From positions 36,831 through 100,830 of the forward strand of contig JAVBLA010000013.1 of the NCBI GenBank assembly GCA_031553775.1: DNA of 64,000 bases, read 5' to 3'. This document shows positions 17,920-28,600 of this stretch, piece by piece (the stretch's first letter is position 1; each line of letters starts with the position of its first letter). The position numbers were made by a program, and so were the translations under genes. This DNA comes from JAISFI01 sp031553775. Lineage in GTDB: Bacteria; Bacteroidota; Bacteroidia; Bacteroidales; Azobacteroidaceae. The notes under the pieces are model-generated. The model did no database searches, was not told the DNA's origin, and saw only the letters and a list, made by a program, of their open reading frames with translations.

Positions 17920-19053
17920 TCAAAAAATGTTTATATCCGGGATTTCCAGATACACCCTGAAAGATTTTTCTTCATCCGATATTTCCAGGCGATATCTATC
18001 TTTGTAAAGTAAATCTAATCGTTTCCTGAGATTCTCATGCCCGATGCCAGACGCTTCGTGTGTTCCTTCATGAACAGGATGTTTTCCATTTTCGATCGAA
18101 AGACAAAGTAGTTTCTCTTCTTCTTTGAAAGAAAATACAATTTTTATATACGATTGTGTTCCCGGTTTAACCCCGTGTTTAAATGCATTCTCAATTAGGG
18201 AAAGGAAAAGAAATGCGGGCACCCGGATATTTTCCCGGTTTTCCGGAGATACCATTTGAATTTCCAAATCCTGCTCATGATAGCGCAAACGCATCAGTTC
18301 AATATAGCTTTCCATAAATTCGACTTCTTTTTTCAGGGAAACCGATTCTTCATCCGACTCATAAAGCAGGTATCGCATCAAACGGGAAAGTTTGATAATG
18401 GCATCTTTCGCCCGCTCGGTGTCGATATCGATCAGGGCATGGATATTATTCAGCGTATTCATAAAGAAATGAGGACTGATCTGATGCTTCAGAAAAGCAA
18501 GTTCTGTAAACAGATGTTGTTTTTCTTTTTCCGACTGACGGATTCGTTCTTCGTTCCAGCGGACAAACGATTTGGTTCCGGTATTGAACCCGATAATCAG
18601 AAACGAAATAATAGCAATGCCCAGGTTGAAATGATTATGAGGGGGTGGTCCTCCCTTGTGTTTAGGTCGGAAAGCATGATTATGACCGGATGGAGGCATG
18701 CGCATTTCATCCGAACGGGGAATATGATGTTCTTCGATCTTTTCAAACGGAGGAGGAATCATCCGGCTCTTTTCGAACAAATAATCAGAAATAAAACTGA
18801 AACTGACAACAAAAACCATGCATAACACAATATACTGCCAATATTTTTCCTTATAAACCAACCGGGGAACCAGTAAAAAATTGTTCAATAAAAACACACA
18901 AACAAAAGGTAGTAACCTGACCCAGTCGATCAGGATTCCCAACCATCCTTCCCGTCCATAGGTCCCCATAAAAAACGGGACACTAAGGGATGCCAGCAAT
19001 ACGATAGCATACAAGGATATTTCAAATACACGTATTTTTTTGAATCTGTCCAT
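17920..19053 (-). CDS. LytS/YehU-type sensor histidine kinase with His-rich periplasmic loop
   Basis: Encodes 377 residues. Four membrane helices are predicted by eye near 12-29, 42-63, 73-92 and 143-160. Between helices 3 and 4, residues 98-141 form a loop rich in His, Pro and Met (EEHHIPR, MRMPPSGHNH, PKHKGG, PPPHNH). A coiled-coil linker leads to a His_kinase domain with His195 in ISPHFFMNTLNNIHALI and an N-box (LIENAFKHG). The G-box is short (GIGHENLRKRL). It phosphorylates the LytTR regulator encoded next. The loop suggests metal or pH sensing, an inference. A good promoter lies just upstream. Confidence 0.92.
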   Translation of the reverse strand: MDRFKKIRVFEISLYAIVLLASLSVPFFMGTYGREGWLGILIDWVRLLPFVCVFLLNNFLLVPRLVYKEKYWQYIVLCMVFVVSFSFISDYLFEKSRMIPPPFEKIEEHHIPRSDEMRMPPSGHNHAFRPKHKGGPPPHNHFNLGIAIISFLIIGFNTGTKSFVRWNEERIRQSEKEKQHLFTELAFLKHQISPHFFMNTLNNIHALIDIDTERAKDAIIKLSRLMRYLLYESDEESVSLKKEVEFMESYIELMRLRYHEQDLEIQMVSPENRENIRVPAFLFLSLIENAFKHGVKPGTQSYIKIVFSFKEEEKLLCLSIENGKHPVHEGTHEASGIGHENLRKRLDLLYKDRYRLEISDEEKSFRVYLEIPDINIF

Positions 19054-19074
19054 TCAGGTAATACTATTTAGAAG

Positions 19075-19105
19075 CAAAATTAAATAAATTTAGCAATCAC
19101 ACAAA
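19075..19105 (-). promoter_or_regulatory. Promoter of the histidine kinase/response regulator pair
   Basis: On the minus strand, TTTG (complement of 19102-19105) and TAATTTTG (complement of 19075-19082) are 19 bp apart, which matches the Bacteroidota housekeeping consensus TTTG-N19-21-TAnnTTTG. The kinase ATG is at 19053, about 15 bases below the expected start of transcription, so the leader is short. Confidence 0.7.
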
Positions 19106-19292
19106 CATAACAAAGATAACAAAAGAAGAATTCCTGATAAAAAAGATTCAACAAACAAGGCTTTTTTGATAATGGATATTGGAAATCTGCAACTAAGAGT
19201 ATGCCCGGACTACCACACTCCTTCAGAAAACGCATAAATCAACGTAGATTTTTTCTACAAACAGCAATATATCACCCCATTTTTCATTTTAA

Positions 19293-19511
19293 AATTATTC
19301 AATAAATGCAAGCCGGGTTAATATCGCCAGCACGGACAACGATCCGATCAATAGTATTGAGTTTCTGGATGTGAACGGACGGATTATCTACAAACAGGAT
19401 AAAATAGGTAAATCCTATACCGGTATAGATCTGTCTGCAAGACAAACGATCCTGATAGTAAAAGTAACTACAGAAAAATCCGGAAAGATACAGAAAATTA
19501 AACTGGATTGA
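19293..19511 (+). pseudogene. Remnant of a T9SS C-terminal sorting domain
   Basis: An open frame without a start codon encodes about 72 residues ending IQKIKLD-stop. Its middle reads IEFLDVNGRIIYKQDKIG and ILIVKVTTEKSGK, the beta-strand pattern and Lys-rich end of type A T9SS sorting domains (compare LTSLLGVTLVEKK and SKVIIK at the end of the adjacent GH85 protein). A stop lies just upstream of 19293 and no gene precedes it, so this is the 3' end of a lost secreted-protein gene. The rest of the 559 bp gap between the kinase and GH85 genes holds the kinase promoter and a terminator. Confidence 0.7.
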
Positions 19512-19552
19512 TTCGGAAATCCTTTCGGGATACAATCGTATAGGCACATTAT

Positions 19553-19593
19553 AAAAAAAGTCCCGAAGACTCGTCGTCTCCGGGACTTTTTTA
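19553..19593. terminator. Bidirectional intrinsic terminator
   Basis: A hairpin with arms AAAAAGTCCCGAAGAC and GTCTCCGGGACTTTTTT (one mismatch region) has A-rich and T-rich flanks, so it can stop transcription from both sides. On the minus strand it would end the GH85 transcript, whose stop codon is 20 bases away. Confidence 0.75.
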
Positions 19594-19612
19594 TCGATTA
19601 CATCTTCTATAA

Positions 19613-22600
19613 TTATTTGATAATTACTTTAGATACAATTTTTGTTCCGCCAATTACTTCCAGGATGTAGGTTCCGCGTTGAAGAGTAGAAGTCGGTATT
19701 CTTGTCAGATCACCTGAAACTTTCTTCTCAACAAGTGTAACACCCAATAAAGAAGTCAAACGAACCATTTTAGCTCCTTGTGCTTCAACGTTGATATCAT
19801 GTCCCAGCTCTACTGGATTCGGCCATACTTTAGCAGTCAAAGCCACATAATCGATAGCACTTCCAAGTTCAACGGTCACATTAAATGTTTTTGTTATTTT
19901 CATGTCACCGTTTGTCAAAGTCACCGTTACAGCAGTTGCACCCATGGCAACTCCATTCACTTTAAATGTCACTTTATTTCCGGCTTCATCTACAACTACA
20001 TTTGAAACAGTAGCCAAAGTTTCATTTGCCGAAACCGCTGTAATTCCAAAGTTTGCTTCTTTAGATAAACCTTTCAGGTCGTATGCAACTTCTACAGGTT
20101 CACTCTCTTTTGTTTTTACAATAATATCTTCTGGTTGATCCATCGACATTAATGTTACTTTTGCATGAGCCGTTATAGCAAATATGGCAGGATAATTATT
20201 TCCTGTTTTAGTAAATGTAACAGATTCTATCGTTTTGGTAATATCCGAATTTATTTTGTACTCGTACATATAACATTTAGCAGATTCTGCCTGATCCTTA
20301 GTATAGCTGCCTGATGCCGCCCGTATCATTCTGCCAATAACTCCAAATGCTGTTCCTGTGGCTGTGGTGCACCAGTCGGCAAGTGAATAAGATTGCTCTG
20401 CAGATTTTGTTCCATCCGTATAATTGACTGTTGCTTTCAAAGTTGACATACCATTCATGCTGGTAGTTATGAAATACAATGCATCGGCCTGATAAGAACC
20501 TTCAAAAGTCAGAGTTCCTGTAGATACAGATTTCAGCAACAGCGTATTATCGCCATCCAACGGTTGAATTTTGTAAGGAATGCCCAATGCTGAAGTAGCA
20601 ATTCCATCTGTCATTGGTATGGCTCCCGCAGCTTGCGCACCTTCTGTATAGAATACCCATCCCTGATCATCCAACGGTCCTGATGAATAATCGGCACAAG
20701 GTTTACCTTCAGCGATTCCGTCCATATTGAATCCGGTGGCTACTTTCAATGGCACGATCTTTTCAACTACGGAGTTAGAAACTTCAACTAATTTTTGTTT
20801 GGTATAAGATGCAGCACCTACCGAATTCGAGGCTGTTACCTGTACATCATAAACACCTTCTTCAGCAAACGTGAATACAGCTTTATTGTCTGTTTGACTT
20901 ACTTTTGTTCCACCAGCCACAGTCCATTCATAAGTGGTTGGATTTTCAGAAACAGCAGCGGTAAATGTCACTTCTTCATTCGTTTGAATCAATTTTTTGC
21001 TGGCGGTAATATCTTCGAAAATTGGTTTCAAAGGAACAGTCAAGCCATAAACATCAAATTGCCAGATACGAATGGTAATAGCCATTTCCGGATTATAAGG
21101 AACAAACTTCACATAACGTCCCAACGTCGGTTTGATGTAATCGTCTTTAGTGTTATATGCAGCTGTAGCCGGAACTTCTTTCTGATCTAAAGCTAAAGTC
21201 CAATCATCATCATTACCCGTAAGGCTTGTATATATTCTATAGTGAGTCAGGTTGTCTGAAGCATTTTCTTTATGTCCGCAGTCATAAATCATGAAACGAT
21301 AAATTTCATAAACCCGGCTCAAGTCAAGGATTACCCAATGTTCTTTTGCTCCACCGGCACACCATTTCTGGCTTGTACTACTTGGAACAGTTGTAGCATC
21401 GATCAGCCATTGAGGACTTTCATTGCTGGCTGTCATATAGCTACTAACAGAAACAATTTTTCCTCCGGTAGTTGTTCTGCTTACAATATCTAAAGTGTTC
21501 GATGCTGCCACTTTAATAAAATCTGATTCTGTAAAATTAGTCGTTCCTACTGCATTAGTCACATCAACAGTGATTGGGTATAAACCTTCTTCTGTAAATT
21601 TATAAATAGCTGTATTTCCGCTAGAACTTACCAAAGTTGCACCTTCAGTTGTTTTCCAAACAAATGTTTCCGGGAAATTAGAAGCAGTTGCAGTTATAGT
21701 TACTTCTTCGTTAGTAGTAACTAAAGTTTTAGAAGCTTTCAGGGAAACAACCGATTTCTGGATGGAAGGAAAATTAACGGTCAGTTCCTGACCGGTAACA
21801 GCTTCTTCCATATTCTTATTGACTGCATAAACAGAAACTTTCACACTCGCCTCTGCCTGACCGTTACGGGCAAACTTAGGCACATAGAAACCTTCGTTAC
21901 GGGTTTGTCCAACCAATTGTTTTACATTGTTTCTTTCGAGGTATACATTGTAGTGGTGAACATCTGTTGAAGCCGACTTGTCCCAAACAACGCGTAAATC
22001 TCCAACGGTTTCTGCCAAATCATTTTCTACAGCCAAATTCGTTACTTGCGTAGCTGCGGGACTATATCCCGACGGATAAACGGCCAATTGACCCAATTGA
22101 GCAGTATAAGCAGTGGTTGTTCCCGGGTTGATATTCAATCCGATAGTTACCAATGTTTTACCGGCTAAAGAAGTCAGGTCATATTCATCTATTGTCCAAC
22201 CGTTTTTGGTGGTAGTAGAAGAAGGAGAATAAGCAGTCATCAAAAGACCTCCGGCTGAACCGGCTGAGTTATCTGCCAACTTGATTTTAATGCTTCCGGT
22301 TGCATTTGTTTTATAAACAAATTGCAATTTATCTCCGGATTGAATTTCCAATTTGGTTTTATATAAGTAAACCGAATAATCAGTGCTGGCAGTTAAAGTT
22401 CCGGAAATGCCTACAGATGTTCCAACATTATAAGCATCATCCCAGTTATAAGCAAATTTCAAATCAGTTGTAGCAGCCATAGCGGCACCCTTCAACTGAT
22501 ACCAGCGCCAGGTCGGCATAACGGTTTGCATCCCCCGGTGATACCAATCCTGGGTTCCTTTCTTTTCTCCATTCACAAAACGATGTTTACCCAATCCCAT

Positions 22601-23791
22601 ACTGAAAGTAGTAATGAATGGTTTGGATTGAATAGATGAACGCTCCTGAATAGAAGTCGACAGACCACCCATACAAGATCCACGGCTTGTACTTGTAACG
22701 TCGCCTGCCGAGTTAACCCAAAATTTGCTTTCGTTAGAAAAAACAGTATTCATCGCCGTATAAGCCAATGTTCCCTCTGCATTCGAAGTACCTAACAAAT
22801 CTTTAACTGTTTGTTTCCAGATAGGTTCCTCCGGGTTAAAGAAATTGATTGAACCAATATGTCCGGAAGTAGGAAACAAAGTACTAAACTGAGTTCCATT
22901 TCCTGTTATAGAACCACTTTGTTCCACGCCATAATACCAGGTACTGAAAGCATCGGCCCTATCTCCCCAACCATTGTTGACATGAGAAGTCATTCTATTA
23001 TTAACTGCAGAAGTACTTATTCCACCATAATTAACCATGTAAGATCCGCCTTTTTGTTTGGCTACATCTTCAATGTAAGCGCCGGAACTACCGGAAGACA
23101 TTACATATAACTGAATTTCCTGACCAGTCAGGCCTATTGATTCTGAATACTCCAAATAATCTTTTGTCCATGCACCCCAATTGGTAGAAGTAAGGGTTTC
23201 ACTATTAATAAACCAACCATCAAAACCATAATACTTAGCAATATCCGCACACTTACGGGCATACGGATAAGTTCCGTCGGAATCTTTAGTATTCATTTGA
23301 GTAGTCCAAGCAGCAAGTCCGCTAAATGCAGTTGGAGGAAAGAATATCTGTCCTAATACTCTCACTCCGCTTAAGTGAGCGGCATCGATTACGGGTGCTG
23401 AAGGAGGCAATATAATTCCTTCACCGGCCGAACCTCCCCACCAAACCAATACGTCTAAATACTGCCAATAAGTAGGATTGTATCCGACAAAATTGTTAGC
23501 GCCTTGTGCCGGCACCTGACTACACATCGGATGCATGGTCAAGCAAGCAGCAATTTGTCCATCGGGATACTGTTGCGCATGCGATTTCATTGTCTCTGAA
23601 GTAGCAATACGTGTTTGCAGAGGCACTGAACTTCGATTGAATTTTCTATCCGGATCTTTTTCCGGGGTCCAGTCTTTAATATAATCAGGATGCCAACATC
23701 CCGAATAAGGTTGTCCGACCGGCTTTTGTGCAGAAACTACACTAAAGCTAAACAACACAAGCATCAAAAAAGCCAAGTTTTTAATTTTCAT
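19613..23791 (-). CDS. GH85 endo-beta-N-acetylglucosaminidase with PKD, F5/8C and T9SS domains
   Basis: Encodes 1392 residues: Sec signal (1-21), then a GH85 catalytic domain (about 30-480). The substrate-assisted catalytic pair is Asn196 and Glu198 within YYGFDGWFINSETL; YWQYLDVLVWWG and VRVLGQIFFPP are further family segments. Next come a carbohydrate-binding-like region, a fibronectin-like segment, a PKD repeat (about 690-770), an F5/8 type C-like domain (about 775-920), a second PKD repeat, Ig-like parts, and a type A T9SS sorting domain beginning VWPNPVELG. It would cut between the two core GlcNAc residues of N-glycans at the cell surface or outside. It is last in the susCD transcript, 47 bp after susD. 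Confidence 0.94.
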   Translation of the reverse strand: MKIKNLAFLMLVLFSFSVVSAQKPVGQPYSGCWHPDYIKDWTPEKDPDRKFNRSSVPLQTRIATSETMKSHAQQYPDGQIAACLTMHPMCSQVPAQGANNFVGYNPTYWQYLDVLVWWGGSAGEGIILPPSAPVIDAAHLSGVRVLGQIFFPPTAFSGLAAWTTQMNTKDSDGTYPYARKCADIAKYYGFDGWFINSETLTSTNWGAWTKDYLEYSESIGLTGQEIQLYVMSSGSSGAYIEDVAKQKGGSYMVNYGGISTSAVNNRMTSHVNNGWGDRADAFSTWYYGVEQSGSITGNGTQFSTLFPTSGHIGSINFFNPEEPIWKQTVKDLLGTSNAEGTLAYTAMNTVFSNESKFWVNSAGDVTSTSRGSCMGGLSTSIQERSSIQSKPFITTFSMGLGKHRFVNGEKKGTQDWYHRGMQTVMPTWRWYQLKGAAMAATTDLKFAYNWDDAYNVGTSVGISGTLTASTDYSVYLYKTKLEIQSGDKLQFVYKTNATGSIKIKLADNSAGSAGGLLMTAYSPSSTTTKNGWTIDEYDLTSLAGKTLVTIGLNINPGTTTAYTAQLGQLAVYPSGYSPAATQVTNLAVENDLAETVGDLRVVWDKSASTDVHHYNVYLERNNVKQLVGQTRNEGFYVPKFARNGQAEASVKVSVYAVNKNMEEAVTGQELTVNFPSIQKSVVSLKASKTLVTTNEEVTITATASNFPETFVWKTTEGATLVSSSGNTAIYKFTEEGLYPITVDVTNAVGTTNFTESDFIKVAASNTLDIVSRTTTGGKIVSVSSYMTASNESPQWLIDATTVPSSTSQKWCAGGAKEHWVILDLSRVYEIYRFMIYDCGHKENASDNLTHYRIYTSLTGNDDDWTLALDQKEVPATAAYNTKDDYIKPTLGRYVKFVPYNPEMAITIRIWQFDVYGLTVPLKPIFEDITASKKLIQTNEEVTFTAAVSENPTTYEWTVAGGTKVSQTDNKAVFTFAEEGVYDVQVTASNSVGAASYTKQKLVEVSNSVVEKIVPLKVATGFNMDGIAEGKPCADYSSGPLDDQGWVFYTEGAQAAGAIPMTDGIATSALGIPYKIQPLDGDNTLLLKSVSTGTLTFEGSYQADALYFITTSMNGMSTLKATVNYTDGTKSAEQSYSLADWCTTATGTAFGVIGRMIRAASGSYTKDQAESAKCYMYEYKINSDITKTIESVTFTKTGNNYPAIFAITAHAKVTLMSMDQPEDIIVKTKESEPVEVAYDLKGLSKEANFGITAVSANETLATVSNVVVDEAGNKVTFKVNGVAMGATAVTVTLTNGDMKITKTFNVTVELGSAIDYVALTAKVWPNPVELGHDINVEAQGAKMVRLTSLLGVTLVEKKVSGDLTRIPTSTLQRGTYILEVIGGTKIVSKVIIK

Positions 23792-23838
23792 GATTTAAAA
23801 AATATATGGTTCAACAATCTATGTTAAAAATTTATGTT

Positions 23839-25605
23839 TTATCTGAAATTATTAGGATGGGGCCTGTTACCACTATTATCGTACGTGTCAGCTACATCCC
23901 ACCACATTCTGGTTCCTGTCGTAACAAGACCCGGTGACTTCGGATTATCATCAATAGCATCCGTAGGATAGGCAATCCGTTTGATAAATTTACCGTTCGG
24001 AACACCTCCTCCTGAGGAATTAATCAGAGGTAAAGAAATAAATGACGGATAATCAGTTCTACGGAACTCCGCCCAGCCTTCATTTCCGTTAGGGAAGACT
24101 GCCAGCCATTTTTGTGTAATGATTTGTTCCAGCATACCTTCTTTGTCATTAGTTGTGAAAGGATTCGGATTAGGCAATTTAAGTCCGCTTATATAAACCA
24201 TTTCCTGGAAATACGGAATATTATAATATCTCATCGAAGCAGAAATACCGGCACTGAAATAATTATACGGACTATCAAATGCTCCGTCCCATCCTCTTAC
24301 TGCTGCTTCGGCCAGCAAGAAACGACTTTCCGAATAGCTCAACCAAATACTTTCACGGCCATAGCCAAACCATGCATCATCACGTAACACTTTTCCATCT
24401 GTGGAATATGAACGCAATAAAGAATGGATATAAGAAGGTTTTTGGATATGAGAATCTCCCGAACGGGAACCTAAGAACTCACGATCGGATTCGATCGGAT
24501 TACTTTCGGTACTTCCTTCTTCCAAAGGACGATACCATGAAATCGGGCAACGAGGGTCTAAACCGCTTGCGCTTAATTCTTTATAAGCAGTTTCAAGGTC
24601 TTTATTCATTCCGGCATCATACCATTTATAGCTACACAAAGCAAAGATATTCTCATCACCACCGGAATTTTCACCTCCCTGAGCTACCGGAGCAAATTTA
24701 GGCACTGTACGCATATTGTCGCCGTCGTCTTTCATCAAACCGCCTGAATGAGCCATGGCTAATTCTCCTTGTTTTTTTGCCGTCTCAGGAGCAGCATTAG
24801 AAATCCTTAAAGCCAGACGCAAACGCAAAGTATTGGCAAAACGGATCCATTTATTCACATCACCGCCATAAATACGGTCTTCTTTAGATAAGTCGTAGGT
24901 ATTTGTCGCATCCGGATTCATATTGGTTAAAGCATCATCCAATAAAGCAAAAATGATATTATAAACATCTTCCTGACTTCTAAAATCGGGAGCATCAGCA
25001 TCTGCCACACCCTGCAATTGTTTATCTGTCAATGGCATATCTCCATAAGAGTCTGTTTGTAAAGAAATCAGGAAAGCAAAATAAATCCGGGTAATGTAGA
25101 ATGCATTCAGATACCTGCCTGTTCCTTCTTCAAAATCATGGTCTACAAACCAGAATGCCCGAGCCAACATACCGTATTCAACAGATCGGTGTAAATAAAA
25201 ATGATTCCATCGCATATCACTCCATCCGGCATGGTACATATAAGTTGGAGAATCATTCAACCAGGAAGGATTCATATTCGCGAAATAACCGGCATAAATA
25301 TCATGTGTCAAATTAGTCGTTATCTGATAATCATTATATATCCCTTCATAAAGGAAATTTTTGAATACCGTTCCTATATTGGAAATCTGTGCTTTCAAAG
25401 AAGCCATTTCTTCCACAGTGACAGAATCACCTAAAAATATACCTTCTCCAAAAGATTCTCCTTCAGCAAAATTACTGGGAGGATAAATAGGAGTATTCAT
25501 ATCTTCAAATCCATCTGTACAAGAAGATCCGATCAATGTTGCCAACAGAAAATAAAGCAACACTCTTGTTTTACTGAAAATTATATTTGTTTTCATACGA
25601 TTCAT
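23839..25605 (-). CDS. SusD/RagB-family glycan-binding lipoprotein
   Basis: Encodes 588 residues. A lipobox (TLIGSSC, Cys29) marks a surface lipoprotein. The mature part is the alpha-helical TPR-like SusD fold with typical segments (LQTDSYGDMPLT, IRFANTLRLRLALRISN, EGWAEFRRTDYP). It forms the lid on the adjacent SusC transporter and binds the incoming glycan. It starts 5 bp after the SusC stop codon, so the two are translationally close. The paired GH85 and GH92 enzymes suggest N-glycan oligomannose as ligand. Confidence 0.95.
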   Translation of the reverse strand: MNRMKTNIIFSKTRVLLYFLLATLIGSSCTDGFEDMNTPIYPPSNFAEGESFGEGIFLGDSVTVEEMASLKAQISNIGTVFKNFLYEGIYNDYQITTNLTHDIYAGYFANMNPSWLNDSPTYMYHAGWSDMRWNHFYLHRSVEYGMLARAFWFVDHDFEEGTGRYLNAFYITRIYFAFLISLQTDSYGDMPLTDKQLQGVADADAPDFRSQEDVYNIIFALLDDALTNMNPDATNTYDLSKEDRIYGGDVNKWIRFANTLRLRLALRISNAAPETAKKQGELAMAHSGGLMKDDGDNMRTVPKFAPVAQGGENSGGDENIFALCSYKWYDAGMNKDLETAYKELSASGLDPRCPISWYRPLEEGSTESNPIESDREFLGSRSGDSHIQKPSYIHSLLRSYSTDGKVLRDDAWFGYGRESIWLSYSESRFLLAEAAVRGWDGAFDSPYNYFSAGISASMRYYNIPYFQEMVYISGLKLPNPNPFTTNDKEGMLEQIITQKWLAVFPNGNEGWAEFRRTDYPSFISLPLINSSGGGVPNGKFIKRIAYPTDAIDDNPKSPGLVTTGTRMWWDVADTYDNSGNRPHPNNFR

Positions 25606-25610
25606 AAATA

Positions 25611-28600
25611 TTAAAAGCCTACATTAAGAGAAAAACCTAAAGTGCGAGTATTGGGAGTAGTCAAAAAGTCAAAAGCCTGAGAATACATCCGGGTATCAAA
25701 ACCACCTTCCGGATTTGTTCCCGGCGTATGTTTCAACAAGTAGCATAAATTACGGGCTACAAAAGATAGTTTAAGCATATTGAACGGAGTCTTCTTCAAA
25801 AGTTTACTGCTGAAAGAATATCCAACTGCCAATTCTCTCAACTTAATGTAAGATGCATCATAAATAAATTCTTCAGCTAGTCCGGCATCGCCTCCGGCAT
25901 TTCCTATAAACCGGTAATACTCTTCGTATGTTACTTGTTTTGTATTAGCATTACCTGCAGCATCCACTCCGGGAAGCGTAAGCATTCCATCCCTGTTCTC
26001 CGTCCGTTTGGCCATTCCATAATGTGTGGCTATTGCCTCTGTCGCAGAAAGTATCTCTCCTCCGAATTTCATGTCAAAAAGAGCCGAAGCATAGATGTTT
26101 TTATAAGAAATTCTCGGAGCCACCGAAGCGATCAGGTCCGGTTGGATATTTCCTATGATCCTATCCTCCCGGGGACCACTGGTTACTACTTCCGGCAATC
26201 CCGACTGCTGACTAATAATCATATTTCCATTAGCATCCCGTTTGATAATACTTTTAGCAACAATATCTCCCATTTTTTTACCTTCCAGAGCCACTACTGT
26301 CGCAAAGAAATTATCTGTTGCAAAATCCACCCATTTCACGGTTGGATATAATTCATTTACCATAGTTGTGTTATGTGCTACATTCAAATCCAGTCCAAAC
26401 TCAAAATTTTTTGTTTTCACGGGAATTGTATATAAAGCAAATTCAAGTCCTTCATTCTGAATTTCTCCGGCATTGATTCTCTTCTGATTATATTGCACAC
26501 TGACAAATGGAATATTCATGATCTGATTCCGGGTCAAAGATTTATAATAAGTGAAATCAAACCCAATCCGGTTCTGAAGGAATTTCATTTCAAGACCTAA
26601 TTCATAAGAGGTATTCATTTCCGGTTTAAAATCCGATGTCACATAAATAGAAGAAAGAGTATATTTCGGACCTGTGAATGATTGATCCCAAGTAATATAA
26701 TTTGATAATGCATACGGATCGGTGTCTTTTCCTGCTTTAGCATATGAACCTCTCAATTTCGCATAAGTCAGCCAGGAAGGCACATCCATATTCAATTGAT
26801 GTTGCATAAAATCGGTTGCTATAAAACTAAGGTTGAAAGAAGGGTAATTATATGCCTCCAATAAAGTAGACGACCAATCCCGACGTAAAGTCATATCCAA
26901 AGACACATATCCTCCGTAAGCGATTTGAAACATTCCGTACAAAGAATTCGTACGTCTTCTATCTAAATATTGATTGACAAAAGAAGGAATTGCACTTTCG
27001 TCATTCACAACTGCCTGCCCTGCATTATTTAAATACCAATTATCTTTTTCCGCCATATTCCGGGCTGATCCGGATAATGATTCCCAATTCTTATACATTG
27101 CATTTCCTCCCAGGCTATAATCCACACGGATATTTTCTCCGATCCGGTTAAAACCCGAAAAAAGGAATTCGGCATTCATTTCATAATAATTATTTTCTGC
27201 TTTAGTAAAAGTGTCGTTCATTTTTACATTGGTTGCATTTTCTCCTTTCCCCCGGTCTGTTTCTTCTATTTTTGTACGATAATAGTCCAAAGACAATTTA
27301 CCGGTAGCCGACAACCAATCCGTAAAGCTTATTTTCATAGAATGATATCCAAAAGCCCGCCAGCGATCATCCATATTTGTTCTTTGATTATGCAGCCAGT
27401 AAGGATTTAATATATCCTGTGTCGGGCCCGACCAATTCTGGTGTACTTCATAATCCTGTCCATCCTTTTCCAAAGTTTCTGTACGTGTATAGTGCTCTTC
27501 CAGATCACCTAAACGAATATTATTAGGAAGGTAAGTCAACTGATACATTTCTCCGTATCTGCCTAAATAAGGCCGGTTTTCAGCTTTTGTTTTGGACAAA
27601 GAGAGTTTACTATCCATACTGATATACTTATTGATCTTCTTACCTGCATTCAAATCAGCACTGAATTTTTCCAGGGTTTCTCCATCAAATAGTCCATCAC
27701 TATCTAAATAACCAAAAGACAAGCGATAATGAGAGTCTTCCGTTACATTTCCAATAGAAAGCGTATGATTCTGAGAAAAACCGGTATTGAAATAATCTTT
27801 CAATTTATTTCCATTAAGGCTATAAGGAACAGTCGCTCCATCATTGTTAACCCACCACGCCGGAGTGTCAGAACCATCCAGTCTGCCTCCATAACTAAAA
27901 GGGGTGGCTTTATTGTAAATCCCGCTTAAGCCTTGCCCGTAAGTAGTTTGTAAATCCAATGTTTCAACCACTTCCGTCCAGGTCAGGGTATTACTGTAAT
28001 TAACTCCAAAACCTTTGACTCCGGTTCCTTTTTTCGTTGTAATAAGGATTACCCCGTTTCCGGCACGGGAACCATACAGGGCTGCCGCATTCGGACCTTT
28101 TAGAACAGACATCGTTTCGATATCTTCCGGATTAATATCGACAGAAGTACCTCCACGGTCAATTCCTCCGTATAAAGAAACCGAAGAGTTGCTGTTATCT
28201 CCATAAGGTATCCCATCAATCACCCAAAGCGGCTGGTTATTATCTGTTAATGAACTGTTACCACGAATAGTAATTTTAGTGGAGCCATTCAAACCCGTTG
28301 GAGAAATATTCATCTGCACTCCGGCCACTTTTCCCTGCAAAGCTCCAACCACTGAAGCATTACCGGTTGCAGTAAGATCCTCCCCTTTTAATTCCTGGAT
28401 TGAATAGCCTAACAACTTTTTTTCGCGTTTGATCCCTAAAGCAGTTACCACAACTTCGCTAAGCACCTGCGCATTTTCTTTCAATATAACATCAATTACA
28501 TTACTGGTTCCTATAGAAACCAAATGCAAATTGTAACCGATGTAAGAAAATTGAATATGCGTCTTATCTCCGGGAACTTCAATCCGATATTTTCCGTCTA

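Noticed and set aside
19299..19547. 82-residue open frame on the minus strand
   Set aside because: It is antisense to the sorting-domain remnant, which has a recognisable pattern; the minus-strand product shows none.
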